A DNA stretch of 64,000 nucleotides from Taudactylus pleione (lineage: Eukaryota; Chordata; Amphibia; Anura; Myobatrachidae), in the NCBI GenBank assembly GCA_031769625.1, contig JAUIMM010000126.1:4488001-4552000 (forward strand). Direction: 5' to 3'. This document shows positions 21,646 to 33,302 of the stretch, one piece after another. Numbering within the stretch: position 1 is the stretch's first letter; each line of letters starts with the position of its first letter. Below the pieces are notes generated by a model. The model ran no database searches, was not told the origin of the DNA, and saw only the letters and a program-made list of their open reading frames with translations. A program made the position numbers and the translations under genes.

Positions 21646-22360
21646 GCTTTATTCATAGTTGTCCACTATAACACAGCTGCTACATCTTTGTACACAGCGG
21701 CTGTGCTACAATATGCAAATGCTGCAGGAGGCAGCTTGTGAAAAGATATGCCTTCTGATGGCTTCTGTGAGCCATTGCTGGATCCAGAGACACCGCATCC
21801 GATTACTTGTATGACTATCGGACATCTGAGTAACCCTCAGGTTACTCAGGATGTCCAAGGTAATCACGCTGCAGAAACCAGGAAATGTGAATCGGAAGAC
21901 CAAAGCCTCAGCATGCCTTGATAATGGGGCAACACAACCACGCAGCCCATCGTGGCCCATAGTGAGATATTTTTACAGTCACTTAGGAGTAGTTAAAATG
22001 TCAACCGATATATATTCTCAAATTATAAATTGGATTATTTTATTCCATACATATTTTGCTAATAATAATCTTGCTTGTATAGATTCTACTGTTATTATTG
22101 TGCTAAGTAACCTTATCCATATGCTAATCCAAGGGGCTTCTGCTCGTTAACAATATTTATATTTGCATTGTGTTTTATAATGTCTACCTTTTGTCATCTT
22201 ATTTATTTATATTCTAAAGTCTGTAGTAGCAATAAAACCACGCTTGGATCTAAGCAGCTTATTAATAATTTTATTTAAATGAAGATAAGATCAGCGCTAT
22301 GTTGTAATTGATATGTCAGTGTATATAAAAATAGCAAGTTCAATGAGAAAAAATATACAT
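21646..22360. other. Unassigned sequence
   Basis: Starts with agggctttattcatag, which could be another short element terminus. A short palindromic piece, tgagtaacctcaggttactca (about 21828-21848), follows. The rest is AT-rich with no genes or RNA features seen. Confidence 0.35.
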
Positions 22361-23335
22361 ATCAATAAATATTGATATCCAAGAAGGCGGCACTCAGAGG
22401 CTTCGAATCATGGTGTAAAAACTCCAGTTTATTAGGTTGACGTTTCAGAGGTTGAACCTCCTTCTTCAAGACAATGACATACAATAAAACATATACACAC
22501 TTAAATACCTGACACCATGGTGTGATTTCTCCTCCCCACACATCCAGGGCATGAGCCGCACTTCCGGTAACCCACGGAGAGGTGCTACAAGATGATGCGT
22601 CTCCATGGACATCACCAGAAGGCACCCCCTGATGATCGCACCAATAATAGCCTGTGAGGAATGTCATCATGGCAACCGAAACAAACCGGGAGCCAAAGTT
22701 GACAAACCACAGACTCGTGATAAATAAAATGACAATATGATAATGTCAAAGTGACATAGTAGCCCAATGTTGTAATCTATGTTAATAACATACATCAAAG
22801 ATAAGTAAACAAAAATCTAATGATCATAATAAGAAAACAAAAAACACTAGAAAACACTAATAATAGATAATAACAAAAAATATATCAATATAGACAAAGC
22901 AATATAATATGCACATAAAAATGCCAGGAGCTACCCCATACGAAGGAAAGACAGAAACTGAGAAAATCACTCAGTATATAAACATGCATGTTATGGTGAC
23001 AAAATCAGCATATGTAAAGGTATATAATTAGAATACAACCATAATATGGTTATACAACACAGACCTTTACAAAATGCAGCAAAAATGAGCATAAGGGTAC
23101 ACAACTTATAAAAAGCAATTGAGACCCAGGGACTCATTAAGACCCCTTGGTGCCAACGTATCCAATAGAAAAATCCATTTGGATTCCAGTTGCAACAGAC
23201 GTTTAGGTCTGTTGCCATCCTGTAATGTTAAGGGGACATGGTCGATCATGCAGTGGCGTAAAGTAGCCACCCCATGATGTGCCAGGGCAAAGTGGCGAAC
23301 CACCGGTTGCTCACTACAGCCCTAAGAAATTACCA
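22361..23335 (-). pseudogene. Penelope-like element 3' end and GIY-YIG C-terminus
   Basis: On the minus strand, 23303 to about 23115 reads VRHFALAHHG, LQDGNRPKRLLQLESKWIFL, LDTLAPRGLNE. This is the closing block of the GIY-YIG endonuclease of Penelope-like elements. Downstream, at 22395-22480, lies the typical terminal text with tttattaggttgacgtttca and ggttgaacctccttcttcaa. Penelope elements are retroelements with a telomerase-related RT. The upstream RT is not adjacent; a matching N-terminal piece occurs at 24191 on the same strand. Confidence 0.75.
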
Positions 23336-23892
23336 CCCTAATCACCGAGTGATGTTGAGTCATGCTCTCCTTGCAATTGAATATTGGCCTTAGTATCCTA
23401 TGCCAGGGTGCAGAGGATTAGCTCTCTGTCATGCTGTAATAATGTGCACTGTGTGTCTGCTGCATATGTAGGTGCAGAGCCTCTATAGCCAGACATTTCC
23501 TGGTCCTGTGGGACTGCTGCTAGGACTGATCTAGTCCCCATTCTCAGAGGCTTCTCCAGCACCAAGAATGTCCCTGTTCCCAGTTAAAATCACATATGTA
23601 TTTATTGTGCCGCGCCATGTGTGTATTATTGAGCATGTGTATGTACTGTGACTAAACACATATAAATCACATTAAAAAAAAAGAGACATCAGACATCTTA
23701 AATGTCCTTAGAATTAGAATGCTGCAAGATACTATGGCAATTGCTTTCTATACCACAAGGAAGGGAGTTATTATTAGTAGTAAGCTGGTCTGACAGCAGC
23801 AATGATCACTGTGGGGAACTTATCCAAAATACTTTAGGGGGGGATGTAGTCAGTTTACCTACAATCGGCATGCTGGTGGGCGAAATCCCGGG

Positions 23893-24095
23893 GCATAATG
23901 TATCATAAAAGGCATTACATGTGTGTGGCATAATGTATTAGAAGGCATATTGCTGTGTGTTTCATAATGTATTCTAATACATTATGCCACACATGTGTGT
24001 GGCATAATGTATTGTAAAGGGCATTACATGTGTGTGTTCATAATATGTTAGAAAGGGCATTACTCCATGTGGCATAATGTATTATAAAGGGTGAT
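23893..24095. repeat. Minisatellite of cataatgtatt units
   Basis: Repeated units with cataatgtatt, aaaggcatta and catgtgtgtgg, about 35-40 bp each, five or six times. A small inverted stretch at about 23958-24000 (cataatgtattctaatacat) reverses one unit. It is preceded at 23842 by a fragment (tagtcagtttacctacaat, cggcatgctggtgggcg) related to the insertion at 59780. Confidence 0.7.
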
Positions 24096-24190
24096 GAATT
24101 GGGGGTGTTCTGCAAGGATACGTCTTCTCCCCTTTCAAGAAGTGCGCACTCCTGCAGCACGCGCAGAGGAACACCATCTGTAAAGATTTT

Positions 24191-24640
24191 TTAAGGGGGG
24201 GAGGGGGGGGCGCAACTGGGAACTTCCGCCCTGAGCTCCACAATGTCTAGAACCGGCCCTGCTGCCATAGACCCAGCTTCTGTCAATATTTCATCTAATT
24301 CTTTTTTAAATGCCCAAGTAGGATCTGAAGATAATAAACCATAGGTTAGAGTATCAGATAATAACCTAGTACATTCCTCCTGGTAATTAAGTAAATCCAT
24401 AACTACAATAGAACCCCCCATTTCATTTAGTTCACCGTACGAAACGCATTGGTGATGTAAAAAAAGAGCCCAGAGGTTACCCAGACCATAGCCACTCATC
24501 CTCGAGAACAATCAGCCTGCTCTGGTGACATCATCATCAGCCATTCAGACCAGACTCGCCAGAGATGCGAACAACATACAGGCAACCACGGAGGGAGTCC
24601 GCAACACACTCCCCAGCCTGCAACGAAGAAGATTCAAGTA
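24191..24640 (-). pseudogene. Penelope-like RT N-terminal fragment
   Basis: Minus strand: LNEMGGSIVVMDLLNYQEEC, TRLLSDTLTYGLLSSDPTWA, FKKELDEIL. It matches the 'DKGG-IVVMD---Y--EA-RQLSD---Y--L--DPT' segment at the beginning of the RT of Penelope-like elements. Upstream (24480-24640) is non-coding or degenerate N-terminal sequence. Its strand and position relative to 23303 fit one element whose central RT has been lost or replaced. Confidence 0.7.
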
Positions 24641-24849
24641 GCGGTAAGGTAGGGAAAGTTATTTTAGGACTATACACGATCACCACCACTGGGGGTCTAA
24701 CTTTTACTCAAAGGAGCCTTGAACATTTACTAATGACATTTTTTATCCCCAGGTCTCATCACACTATAAACTAGATTTGTCATTTATTTATTTTGTTTTT
24801 AACTACCCTGACATTTATAATTTGTAATATTTTACCATGGGTATACTGT

Positions 24850-24851
<2 letters not shown>

Positions 24852-24907
<56 letters not shown>
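24852..24907. repeat. (TA)n microsatellite
   Basis: An uninterrupted alternating AT run of about 56 bases, followed by a ttattta-type stretch to about 24925. Confidence 0.95.
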
Positions 24908-24911
<4 letters not shown>

Positions 24912-25327
24912 TATTTATTTTTTTCTCATTGAACTTGCTGTTTTTATACACACTGATATATCAGTTACACATGTAGTAAAGTCTATTTTCATATATAAAT
25001 CCAAAAAAGTAGCATTAAGTCATTTTCCTGGTAAGTATCGTATTAGAGAGTTTGAGTGGTGCGCAGGAGGTTTCCAGAATCTCCATCTGGTGTTCACTGA
25101 CCTGGATATTTTCCAGAAGAGTTAAGCCATGATTCAGATATAGGCACTAATTAAAGATTACAGAGGTGAGAAATACCTAAATCATTCCATCACCCTCACA
25201 ATGCAATTCACAGTAAGGGGTTTTACATCTACCTATCAAAATTTTTATATCATTAAGCTTTACAGTTGTGGTGTTAATTTTTTTACAATATAAAAATCTA
25301 CAATTAATTGTTATGTGTGTTTCACAG

Positions 25328-25455
25328 GATCCCGGATGTGCTCTGATCCAGGAGGAGGAGACAGTGATAGAAGTGAGCTCCATGGGAGGAGTTGCCAGAA
25401 GATGAGTATGTGCCAGTTTATAATACAGACGTGTCTACTGCAGATATTATCGAAG
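25328..25455 (+). other. Exon-like segment with consensus splice borders
   Basis: A 128-bp stretch lies between tttcacag (ending 25327) and gtaaat (from 25456), good acceptor and donor consensus. One frame starts DPGCALIQEEETVIEVSSMG. After a +1 shift near 25388, another continues EELPEDEYVPVYNTDVSTAD and IIE to the donor. A third frame is open throughout but looks less protein-like. I do not recognise the protein. It could be a decayed exon, a captured exon, or coincidence; the frameshift argues against a working exon. Confidence 0.25.
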
Positions 25456-25619
25456 GTAAATCAATGTAGAATTTTCTTTTATTGTCTGTTAGTCCTTTTG
25501 TTAACTCTTTTATGGGTCCCAAGATAATTCCATTTTGGGTTGCCTTAAATAGGCTGGATGCCAGGATCTCATGCAGTTATGGTGTTAAAAGGACAATGTA
25601 GAGCGCATGAATCCTGGAA

Positions 25620-26072
25620 CTAGATAGCTCGATTGGAACCTCCAGATGCACTAGCAGGTAATGATGGCAAGCTGCAAATTTCACAGAATGACTTCCAAAA
25701 ACCTTTACAGGAATTTCCGTCCCAACTAAGACATTGTAGATTGCAGACATACATGTAATTTATAAATGCATTGTATAAACAGATTAGCAGTCTGCAGAGC
25801 CATGAGAATCTTTTGGTGGGACATAAAATGGGCTGTTTTAGTGAACAACCTATGACAACCAAAATTGCTGTGAACCCCTGGGAAGGCAATGTATCTGAAA
25901 TTAAATCTATTGATTGATCTATCCAGGGTCCTAAGAGTATAGACAAAGGTTGTAATGTATGTGAAGGTACAAGTTTTAACATTAGCCTACATGTATCTTG
26001 ACAGATAAGTAATGAGAAACTATAGCTATGCTCATATGGATTCCAGGAAGTCACGACATAGATGCAAGACAT
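25620..26072 (-). pseudogene. Gypsy D integrase remnant
   Basis: Minus strand: LQPLSILLGPW, SIDLISDTLPSQGFTAILVV, PTKRFSWLCRLLICLYNAFI, then CKGFWKSFCE. This is the Ty3/gypsy integrase core: the I-DLISDLP block with the first catalytic Asp, the GFTAILVV strand, and the region around the second Asp, which is not intact. The frame runs 150 codons without a stop but with many substitutions. Neighbouring sequence to 26428 is probably more of the same element, too decayed to assign. Confidence 0.75.
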
Positions 26073-26436
26073 TAATTACACTGTGGGAATCATGTCAAAA
26101 AGTTTCAACAATATTGAAGCAGGAAATAAAATAGAGACCAGCATACTTTCGGAGACTTTAGTTGTCCAGCTGTATTCAAATACAGTACTCTAAATTTCAA
26201 TGATTGGTAAAAATGGTAATAGGCATGGTGGCCCCTGCAGTAAGTTACATAATTTAATTGAAACAATGATAATGAATAATGCTTATAAATGATTATTAAA
26301 TGAAGGGCTCTGTAACTGCATAGACCCCCCATCTTTCTATCATGTCTGAGAGTTGGTTTGTGTGAGGCTAAAGAGGAGATTTCAGAGACGTGAAGGAACT
26401 TAGGTGGCTTGAGCCAGGACTTCCTCATGTATTTTG

Positions 26437-26783
26437 GGCAGCACAGATGCTGTAATGGTTAGCATTACTGCCTCACAGCACTGAGGTCATGGGATCGATT
26501 CCCACCACGGCCTACCTGTGTGGAGTTTCTATATTCTCCCTGTGCTTGGATTGGTTTCCTCTGGTTAATCCGGTTTTCTCCCATACTCCAAAAATATACT
26601 GGTAGGTTAATTGGCTCGCCACACAAATTAACCCTAGTGTATATGTATGTGTGTATATGTGATAGGGAACATGGGGCAGGGAGTGACATGAATGGCCAAA
26701 TATTCTCTGTAAAGAACTGCAGAATATGTGTGCACTATATAAATAACTGGTAATAAATAAATAAATAAATAAATATTAATGTG
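26437..26783 (+). repeat. tRNA-derived SINE
   Basis: The head contains pol III internal promoter boxes: tggttagcattactgcctc (A box, about 26456) and ggtcatgggatcgattccc (B box, about 26486). The body has tgtgtggagtttctatattc, tccctgtgcttgg and ccaaaaatatactggtaggt. The tail has aaagaactgcagaatatg and actatataaataa, a LINE-like 3' end, followed by an (aaat)n run. The B box is close to consensus. Not a functional tRNA, because the anticodon arm is not preserved. Confidence 0.85.
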
Positions 26784-26789
26784 TGGAGG

Positions 26790-27800
26790 TTGAGATACGG
26801 CAGTGGATGATGGGCCCGAAGGCGAAATCAGGAATAGAATGTCTTTATTGAACAGCAAGTTGGAATGGGACTGGATAATACTTAAGGAATGGCCAGAATT
26901 GGATTCTGATGCTGGATTGAGAGCTGGATTGGTTTGAGCACCGATGTTGATGAACTAAAGAACTTGATGGATTTGAATCCGATGTTAAAGAATTGATGAA
27001 CTTGATTATTATGTAACCAATGTTGAAGAATTGAAGAACTTAATTGACGAGTCCAATGTTGATGAATTGATGAACTTGATCGATTGGGATCACTGTTGAT
27101 AAATTGATTAACTTGATCGATTGGGACAGATGTTGATGAAATAATGAACTTGATCGGTTGGGACCAATGTTGATGGATTCACTTGATCGGTTGGGACCGA
27201 TGTTGATGAATTGAAGAACGTAATTGATAAGAGTCCAATTTTGGAGGCATCAGATGAGACTGATGGTTGGAGGCATCAGCTGGAACCAATGGAGGCTGTA
27301 AGAACAAGTCTCAGTAAAAAAAAACAGACAGGTGTGCAAGATGGTATAGGAGACTTGTTTACCAGATTTAGGAACTGGATATAACCGACTGGGATCATTC
27401 AGATACAGAGTACCTGGGAGCTTAGCAAATAGATGTAACCTCAGTAAGAAGTGACATTGTGTTGGCAACAGAGGCCAGTCAGGAAATGGAATTTATAGGG
27501 AAGGATCCCCAGGGATTGGATGCTGCAATCAGCTGGTCTGAGAGCAGCGCTCTGAGTGGAGGAAGAGCGTTAAGTGACAGAGCCCATATTGTGGTTTAGG
27601 AGGGAACTCTGGCTTGCATTTTGTGTGCCATAATGCTGGGAAGACATGCTGTGAGCAAGGAACTGCAGAGAGCGATCTTCATTCTCAATGACAGGAAACT
27701 GAGCAGACAGGGCAGGAACAGCACAGACAGGCCTCAGTACCAGCTGGGAGTGATGTGCAGTATAAACGAACCTCAGCACTAACCTGGACAGGCACTGTAG
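26790..27800 (-). repeat. LTR-like block with minisatellite (gypsy D or relative)
   Basis: On the minus strand the order is GC-richer leader, a TATA-like cctataaat (about 27492-27500), then a run of about 37-bp units containing aacttgatcgattgggac and gatgttgatgaattgat on the plus strand (26937-27240). This matches the design of other gypsy LTRs here, where a minisatellite follows the promoter. Assignment rests on design rather than aligned sequence. Confidence 0.45.
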
Positions 27801-27829
27801 AGGTAAGAAAGTGGTGAGCTTGACACTTT

Positions 27830-28435
27830 CATCTCTACAAATAAAATTGAAGCCCCTGATGGAGAAGTACAGTAAATGCTCTAATAAAGCCTTGAGACAC
27901 TTAACATTTTTTTTAACTCAGGTTCTGAGAGGAGACAGATTTGCCCAAAAGCCACAGGAACTGGTAGGAAGCATCTCAAATTGCTTTTTGACATCTGAAG
28001 ATTCATAATAAATTTCTGTCATCTTCCCATTCTCTGAAATAAAGTCAATCCAATCATTACAGTTAAACACTGTTGAGCACAAAACTTTAATTGGTATATA
28101 ACTTTTATGGTTTGACAATTTATCACAGGCTTGTATTTAATCAACCAAGGCATGCCTAAAACAATTGCTATCCTTGATAAATGGATGATATCCAGTGCTA
28201 TCTTTTAGCGATGGCCAAGGTTAGTCTAAAAAATCAATGGTGCAGTTTCCTGAGTGATTGTGGTAATAGATGGTTTCTATAGGCACCATCTTATGTTTTG
28301 ACATGATGAACCAATTGCGAATGTTTCACTATACTTTGATCAATAAAATTCCTAATTGAATTGGAATCATTGACACAGGGATATTACTGGTGCATACTTG
28401 GAGAGGTAATCAAGCACTATATAATCTAATACTGA
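27830..28435 (-). pseudogene. Gypsy protease remnant
   Basis: Minus strand frames read NFIDQSIVKHSQLVHHVKT and later IVLGMPWLIKYKPVINCQT, the start and end signatures of a Ty3/gypsy protease. The region continuing toward the RT follows in decayed form to 27830. The catalytic triad itself falls at the upstream break near 28435, where a short element begins. Several stops. Confidence 0.65.
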
Positions 28436-28442
28436 GAACTTA

Positions 28443-28921
28443 GGCCCTCATTCAGCAGTGCACGCTAGTGCACTGCTGAACGAAGATTCCTGATGATCGG
28501 GAATTTGCACAGGCGCCTGACCTGTTCAGCGCATATGCAGTACGGGTCTGCAATCCCGCACATAGACTGGCAGCAGACTGTCATTGATTGACAGTCTGCT
28601 GCCATTTGTGGGCAGGGAGTGGGAGGGGATGGCCTCCGTTTTCCGAAATTGAGGTGTGTCACCGCTGTTGTGGGGGAGGGAAAAGGCCAGGATCTCCATC
28701 AGCTTCTTCCTCTCATCTGCGGCGGCTGGCTGCGTGACCCCATGGGTCACCTTAGCCGGCCGATGTTCCGCAGATTATCCGATGCTGCGTTGGACAATGC
28801 AGCTTGGATAAGTATTGCAGAAGGAAGCATGGTGCCTTCTGTGTATTACCATATCGGCACAGACAGAATTGCAAAGCTGCTTGCGAGCAGCTTTGCAATT
28901 CTGTCAAGCTGAATAAGGGCC
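28443..28921. mobile_element. Short foldback element, 3-bp duplication tta
   Basis: A 479-bp element starting ggccctcattcagc and ending gctgaataagggcc, flanked by tta at 28440-28442 and 28922-28924, the TWA target typical of PIF/Harbinger. Internal hairpins: gcagtgcacgc/gctagtgcactgc (28456-28477), cagcagactgtca/tgacagtctgctg (28570-28602) and gaattgcaaagctgc with its partner (28866-28901). Non-coding. The 51793 element is a relative. Confidence 0.85.
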
Positions 28922-28970
28922 TTAGATCATTGCTAGTAAGAGGCTTGATCATTGCTACTGACTCTAGTCA

Positions 28971-29459
28971 TAGTGTAGATCCAAGTAAAATAAGATATAT
29001 TTTTAATTATAAGTTGCACTCACAAATGACAACTAAAAATCAAGCATGTAAAGATCCATTCAACCTGGCACGGCAACAGCATGTACATGAACTCCCTCCT
29101 GGGATTCCTTAGATGGTAAAACGGGGGGGGCAAAGATACCTGCTCCGGATACAGTACTATGCCCAAGGTAAAACAGGTACAGCCAAACCTCTGCCAGTGA
29201 TAGATATCGTCCTTAGAGCCCACGCTTCTATCACTGGCAGAGGTTCGGCTGTACCTGTTTTACCTTGGGCATAGTACTGTATCTGGAGCAGGTATCTTTG
29301 CCCCCCCGTTTTACCATCTAAGGAATCCCAGGAGGGAGTTCATGTACATGCTGTTGCCGTGCCAGGTTGAATGGATCTTTACATGCTTGATTTTTATTTG
29401 TCATTTGTGAGTGCAACTTATAATTAAAAATATATCTTATTTTATTTGGATCTACACTA
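28971..29459. repeat. Near-perfect 490-bp palindrome
   Basis: Left arm 28971-29204 and right arm 29228-29459 are inverted copies with only a handful of differences, separated by 23 bp. Outer ends read tagtgtagatcc and ggatctacacta. The arms share the words cctggcacggcaacagcatg and ccaaggtaaaacaggtac. No gene. Such a structure arises by inverted duplication or as a foldback transposon. Confidence 0.95.
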
Positions 29460-31104
29460 TTTTGTATTTTTTTATATCTCCATATGTGACACTTTGCTGT
29501 GACCAGCGTATTAAACATTGGAGGATAAAGAAACTGAAGTCTTACTATAACTAGAGACTGCAAGATTTGTCTACATGGGTATATGATCCCATAACAAGTG
29601 GAGTTGTTTTATGGTGATTATAAGTTTTTTTGCCTTATCACCTATTTGCATGTGGTGTTGGGGGAGTGCTAGGAGGTGAAATACACCTTTTTTCTATTGT
29701 GCATGATTTTTTGAGTAGTGTGTGTTTACTCGACTGTAATTTCACCATTGCTGCATCCCTGATTTTATTGCGCACTTACGATCAATATTGTTTTCTATCT
29801 TGTTCCACATGATCATCTTGTTTGAAATGATATTTACACACTTGAAAGCCATCACTAAACCACTTCAGAATAAATAAATTCCTACTCAAAGCCTTACATA
29901 CAGTAAGTGCAAATATTCAGGCACTGAGTTTTTTTTTATTTTGCTATTTTGAACCATGTACTAAGGAACATAGAGAAAACTTTTTATTTTCAATTTTTTA
30001 AACTGAAGGATGACAGAATCCAATTGGTTTCAGTTAGTTACCATATTTTTCACTCCAAATTGAAAGCTATATATTCTAGAATTAAGTGTATGAAATGAAC
30101 ATCCAAAAATAAAAGTTCTATTGAAAACTGTATCCACAAGTTTTGTTAACTTAATAATAGTGGAAAACTTTTTTTTGCCATTTTCTCAAAAAATAACTTT
30201 AGACATTTGTTACATGGTACCTAGTGAAATATTATATTATTAAGACCATTTTTATTCTAAATTCATATTGGTGAATTTAGCACTATGTGATTTATTACAA
30301 CAAGACAACACATTCTTATTATTATTTTTTATTTTTTTTGCATTATCACAGTATGAGGAATTTCAGCCTTGGTAAAGTGTTCACAAATCCAAATATGACA
30401 GCATATGAGATAGCAACATAGTTTTCAAATCTCTATCCATTTACTTTATGTATCCCTGCCCTCTCCCTAAGTTGTGAAGCTCCCGTCTACGCAGTTGTTA
30501 TAGAATTTGGCCCATTTTAATTCTTATGAGAAGATCTCAGTGGGCTCACAACTGACTGTCCTAAAGTGACCTTTCCTAATAACACTCAAGTTCAGCCTAA
30601 TGTATGTACATCTGGATTTTAACCATTAGTTTATTGAATTTGTTTATAAATGAAGTTTTAAAAATGCTACACTACAATATACATGACTTTTTTTTTACTT
30701 AAAGCCTGTTGTTCATTAAGGCAAACAAAAAAAACCACTATGGACACTGCATAATTACAAACATGAGCCTCCATGTGATTATCCATGAACTACCAGTACA
30801 GCTATAAGTTTCGATGTGCTGTCATTTTACAGCCTGATAATGAGAACTCATAGTGCACTTGGAAAAGGGAATTTCCTCTGGTTAACATTATGAGTGAAAA
30901 CAAATAGCTAAATAGTATTTGAGTGATTAGGTAATCTTTGTTTGGCAGAGGGCTGCTTTTGGATTTAAATTGCAGAACAGTTGTTGAATAAGAGCTGATT
31001 TCAATCCAAATAATAAGCAGAATATTCTCATATTTTAGAATTCTGGAATTTTTCTTTTTTACGTATTTATTACATCAGATTTTCTACAGATAATCTGCAT
31101 TAGC
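29460..31104. other. AT-rich intergenic sequence
   Basis: About 1.6 kb of AT-rich sequence. I see no coding segment, terminal repeat or RNA gene. Confidence 0.5.
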
Positions 31105-31108
31105 TAGG

Positions 31109-31262
31109 GCAGAGGTTCCCAAACTCGGTCCTCAAGGCACCCTAATGGTCCAGGTTTTAAGGATAATCATGCTTGGGCACAGGTGACTTAATTAGTACCT
31201 CAGTCTTTTGATTTGATCATCTGTGCTCAAACATGGATATCCTTAAAACTTGAACCTGGCCG
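31109..31262. mobile_element. Foldback MITE, right arm truncated
   Basis: Left arm: gttcccaaactcggtcctca, aggcaccctaatggtccagg, ttttaaggata. Right arm: atatccttaaaacttgaacctgg, breaking off at about 31259. Centre: cacaggtgacttaatt / gatttgatcatctgtg. The arms are complementary over about 40 bp. The missing end should mirror the left terminus. Confidence 0.75.
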
Positions 31263-31274
31263 GGAGTCAGCTTA

Positions 31275-31444
31275 AGTGGAGCCAGCGTTGAAGTGCAGGA
31301 GCAGTGTTCTTGGTGAGCGGTCAGCATGCCTCCTGCAGCTTATAAGCCGGACTGTCCAGGTGGGCTGTGTGCAGTGCGGACCAGTGTCCCCTGTGAGCGG
31401 TCAGCGCGTCTCCTGCAGCTTATAAGCCGGACTGTCCAGGTGGG
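31275..31444. repeat. Tandem duplication of about 90 bp
   Basis: The words gtgagcggtcagc, ctcctgcagcttataagccg and gactgtccaggtggg occur twice, at about 31312-31364 and 31396-31445. The sequence downstream to about 32000 is GC-neutral and shows no recognisable gene. Confidence 0.8.
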
Positions 31445-31445
31445 T

Positions 31446-32704
31446 GGAGCAGAGGCAGGAGCTGAGGAGGCATCGCAGGAAGGCTAAAGGTAGTGTAAAG
31501 CCATACTGCAGCTAGCTGTACCAAGGAGGTGTACAACTGCAGCCAAAAGGAGGTGGGTCAGTGGAAGCTGCTGTTGGAAGAAGGTCATCAGTGAATGTAG
31601 AGCCACTGAACAGCCCGTAGCAGCTATGAGCCCCTGAAAGGCAGTGAGTAGAGTAAATGCACACAGCTCAACACAGCCGTAAGCAGCAGGAGAGACTGGA
31701 GTGCATTCGTAAAATGCTGGTGATTTGTGCAACGCTGGTGCTGCCGATGCAGGATTTCAGAGAGGTAAGTATTGAAGAAATGGATGTAGATCCATGCTCC
31801 CTTGTACATCACACACCCTATACCCATTATAGAATTGCCACTGTTACTATTTGTTATGGCTGTGTGCAAATTTTGCACCTACAGGTGTCTTCTTACATTG
31901 TGGCTTCAGTTGCGCCAAACAGCACCTCTCAGTGTGCCAGGTCCCTGGCAACTGAGCTGCACCGAGCATCTTTTTAGCTCAAAATGTGCATCTTATTCAC
32001 ACAAATGAAATAAATAGATTGCAAAAAAAGAACTATGCTAGATTACACTGATCAATTTTATGTGTGACATTTGTACATCTGTGTGCAACTGAGTCTGAAT
32101 CTGTGTAAGAAGTGCTACGATGCAGCGGCTGTGGCTTTTTCTCACACCAGGTTCCGTTGTGTGTTAACTGTGACTGTGTACATGTTTAATACTGTTTCCT
32201 GTGCAGATATAGTCGCAGTCCAATTTCTGCAAAAAACTGTTAGCAGGCCGGTGCAGGGTTTCTCGGCACCCTAGGCAAACCTTCAACCTCCCCCCCACAT
32301 AAGCCCCACATCCTTAATTAATTCTAAAGAGGTCCAGCCTGGGAGGCACATGCCTCCTTGTCCCTGCCCCCATCCCAGCCTGCCCCAGTCGTAGGCACAG
32401 CTCAGGAAACAGTGCCCTGAGCGTGGCCGCTGAGCTGTCACTGTCAATGTGTGACAGTGTCAGACAGTCCTATACTGTAGATGTCTGGATCTTGGGCCAC
32501 TAGTGAGGGAGAAGGTGCAGCCCAGTGGGAAGTGCACCATTCTCATGATGGCCCAATCTGCCTGTTTTCTTCTCTCCCCCCACCCCTCTGCTTTCAATAA
32601 AGCTGACAGCTACAGTATTAGTTATTTTTACTAGATGCATATATGTTTTTATTCATTTTATGTTCTGCAGCATGCACTAGGCACCAGCAGACCCCTCTGC
32701 TCTG
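31446..32704. other. Unassigned sequence
   Basis: Contains cctgcag-, ggcaccctaggca- and cccctgccccc-type text common in dispersed repeats, but no termini or gene motifs that I can defend. Confidence 0.4.
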
Positions 32705-32711
32705 CTGGTAT

Positions 32712-32806
32712 AGTGGTCTTATTTGAATGATTGTATAAAAATAATTATATTACTACAGTAGTAGTCAAATTATTTTTATACAATCGTTCACATAAGATCA
32801 CTACAC
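32712..32806. repeat. Inverted repeat of about 40-bp arms
   Basis: tagtggtcttatttgaatga and ttgtataaaaataatt on the left pair with aattatttttatacaa and tcgttcacataagatcacta on the right around a 13-bp centre. Probably a very small foldback element. Confidence 0.85.
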
Positions 32807-32832
32807 AACACTGAGCTGACATATGGTGTATA

Positions 32833-33080
32833 TACAGGGTCAGATTTGCTAGATGAACGATAACGATTAACGATTGAACAATTTCTGACTATTAAAAATG
32901 AATGAAATCATCCAAATCTTACTGCAAGCACAGTCGATGTCAGATATCATTATCTGAAATGCAGGAATGCGCATCGTTGGTCGATGCATGCCCATCATGT
33001 CAAAGATATGAATGATTGAACAATTTTTACAATTGTTATCATTCAGATCTTTAACAAAATCTGACCGTGTGTATGCAGCA
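32833..33080. mobile_element. Small element with gtcagattt inverted ends
   Basis: gtatatacagggtcagattt on the left and aaatctgaccgtgtgtatgc on the right are inverted repeats. Inner pieces gaacgataacg, gattgaacaatttct and aatgattgaacaatttttac also pair loosely. Non-coding. A terminus of similar style (ggtgtgtacacatggtacga) occurs at 39672. Confidence 0.6.
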
Positions 33081-33302
33081 TTACAGTACCATCTCTGGCT
33101 GTCTGTATTTTTTCTACATATTCTTCACAGACTCAACTCAACTCCAGGCAGTCCAGCAGCCTGCTCCTCATATTCTGCAAAGTCAGAGGATGAGTTAAGG
33201 CCAAGTGAGAAGTGGGCAGGCCAGGGGGTCAGGTCAGGTGGGCGGGTGCCAACTGGAGATGAGCCGGACAAGTTCTCCAAGTACTGGACCCACCTGAACT
33301 TT

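Noticed and set aside
24852..24907. Possible replication origin or promoter at the (TA)n tract
   Set aside because: A simple microsatellite; no other supporting signal nearby.
26437..26783. A functional tRNA gene
   Set aside because: Only the A and B box half of a tRNA is recognisable. It is followed by a SINE body and a LINE-like tail, so it is a SINE.
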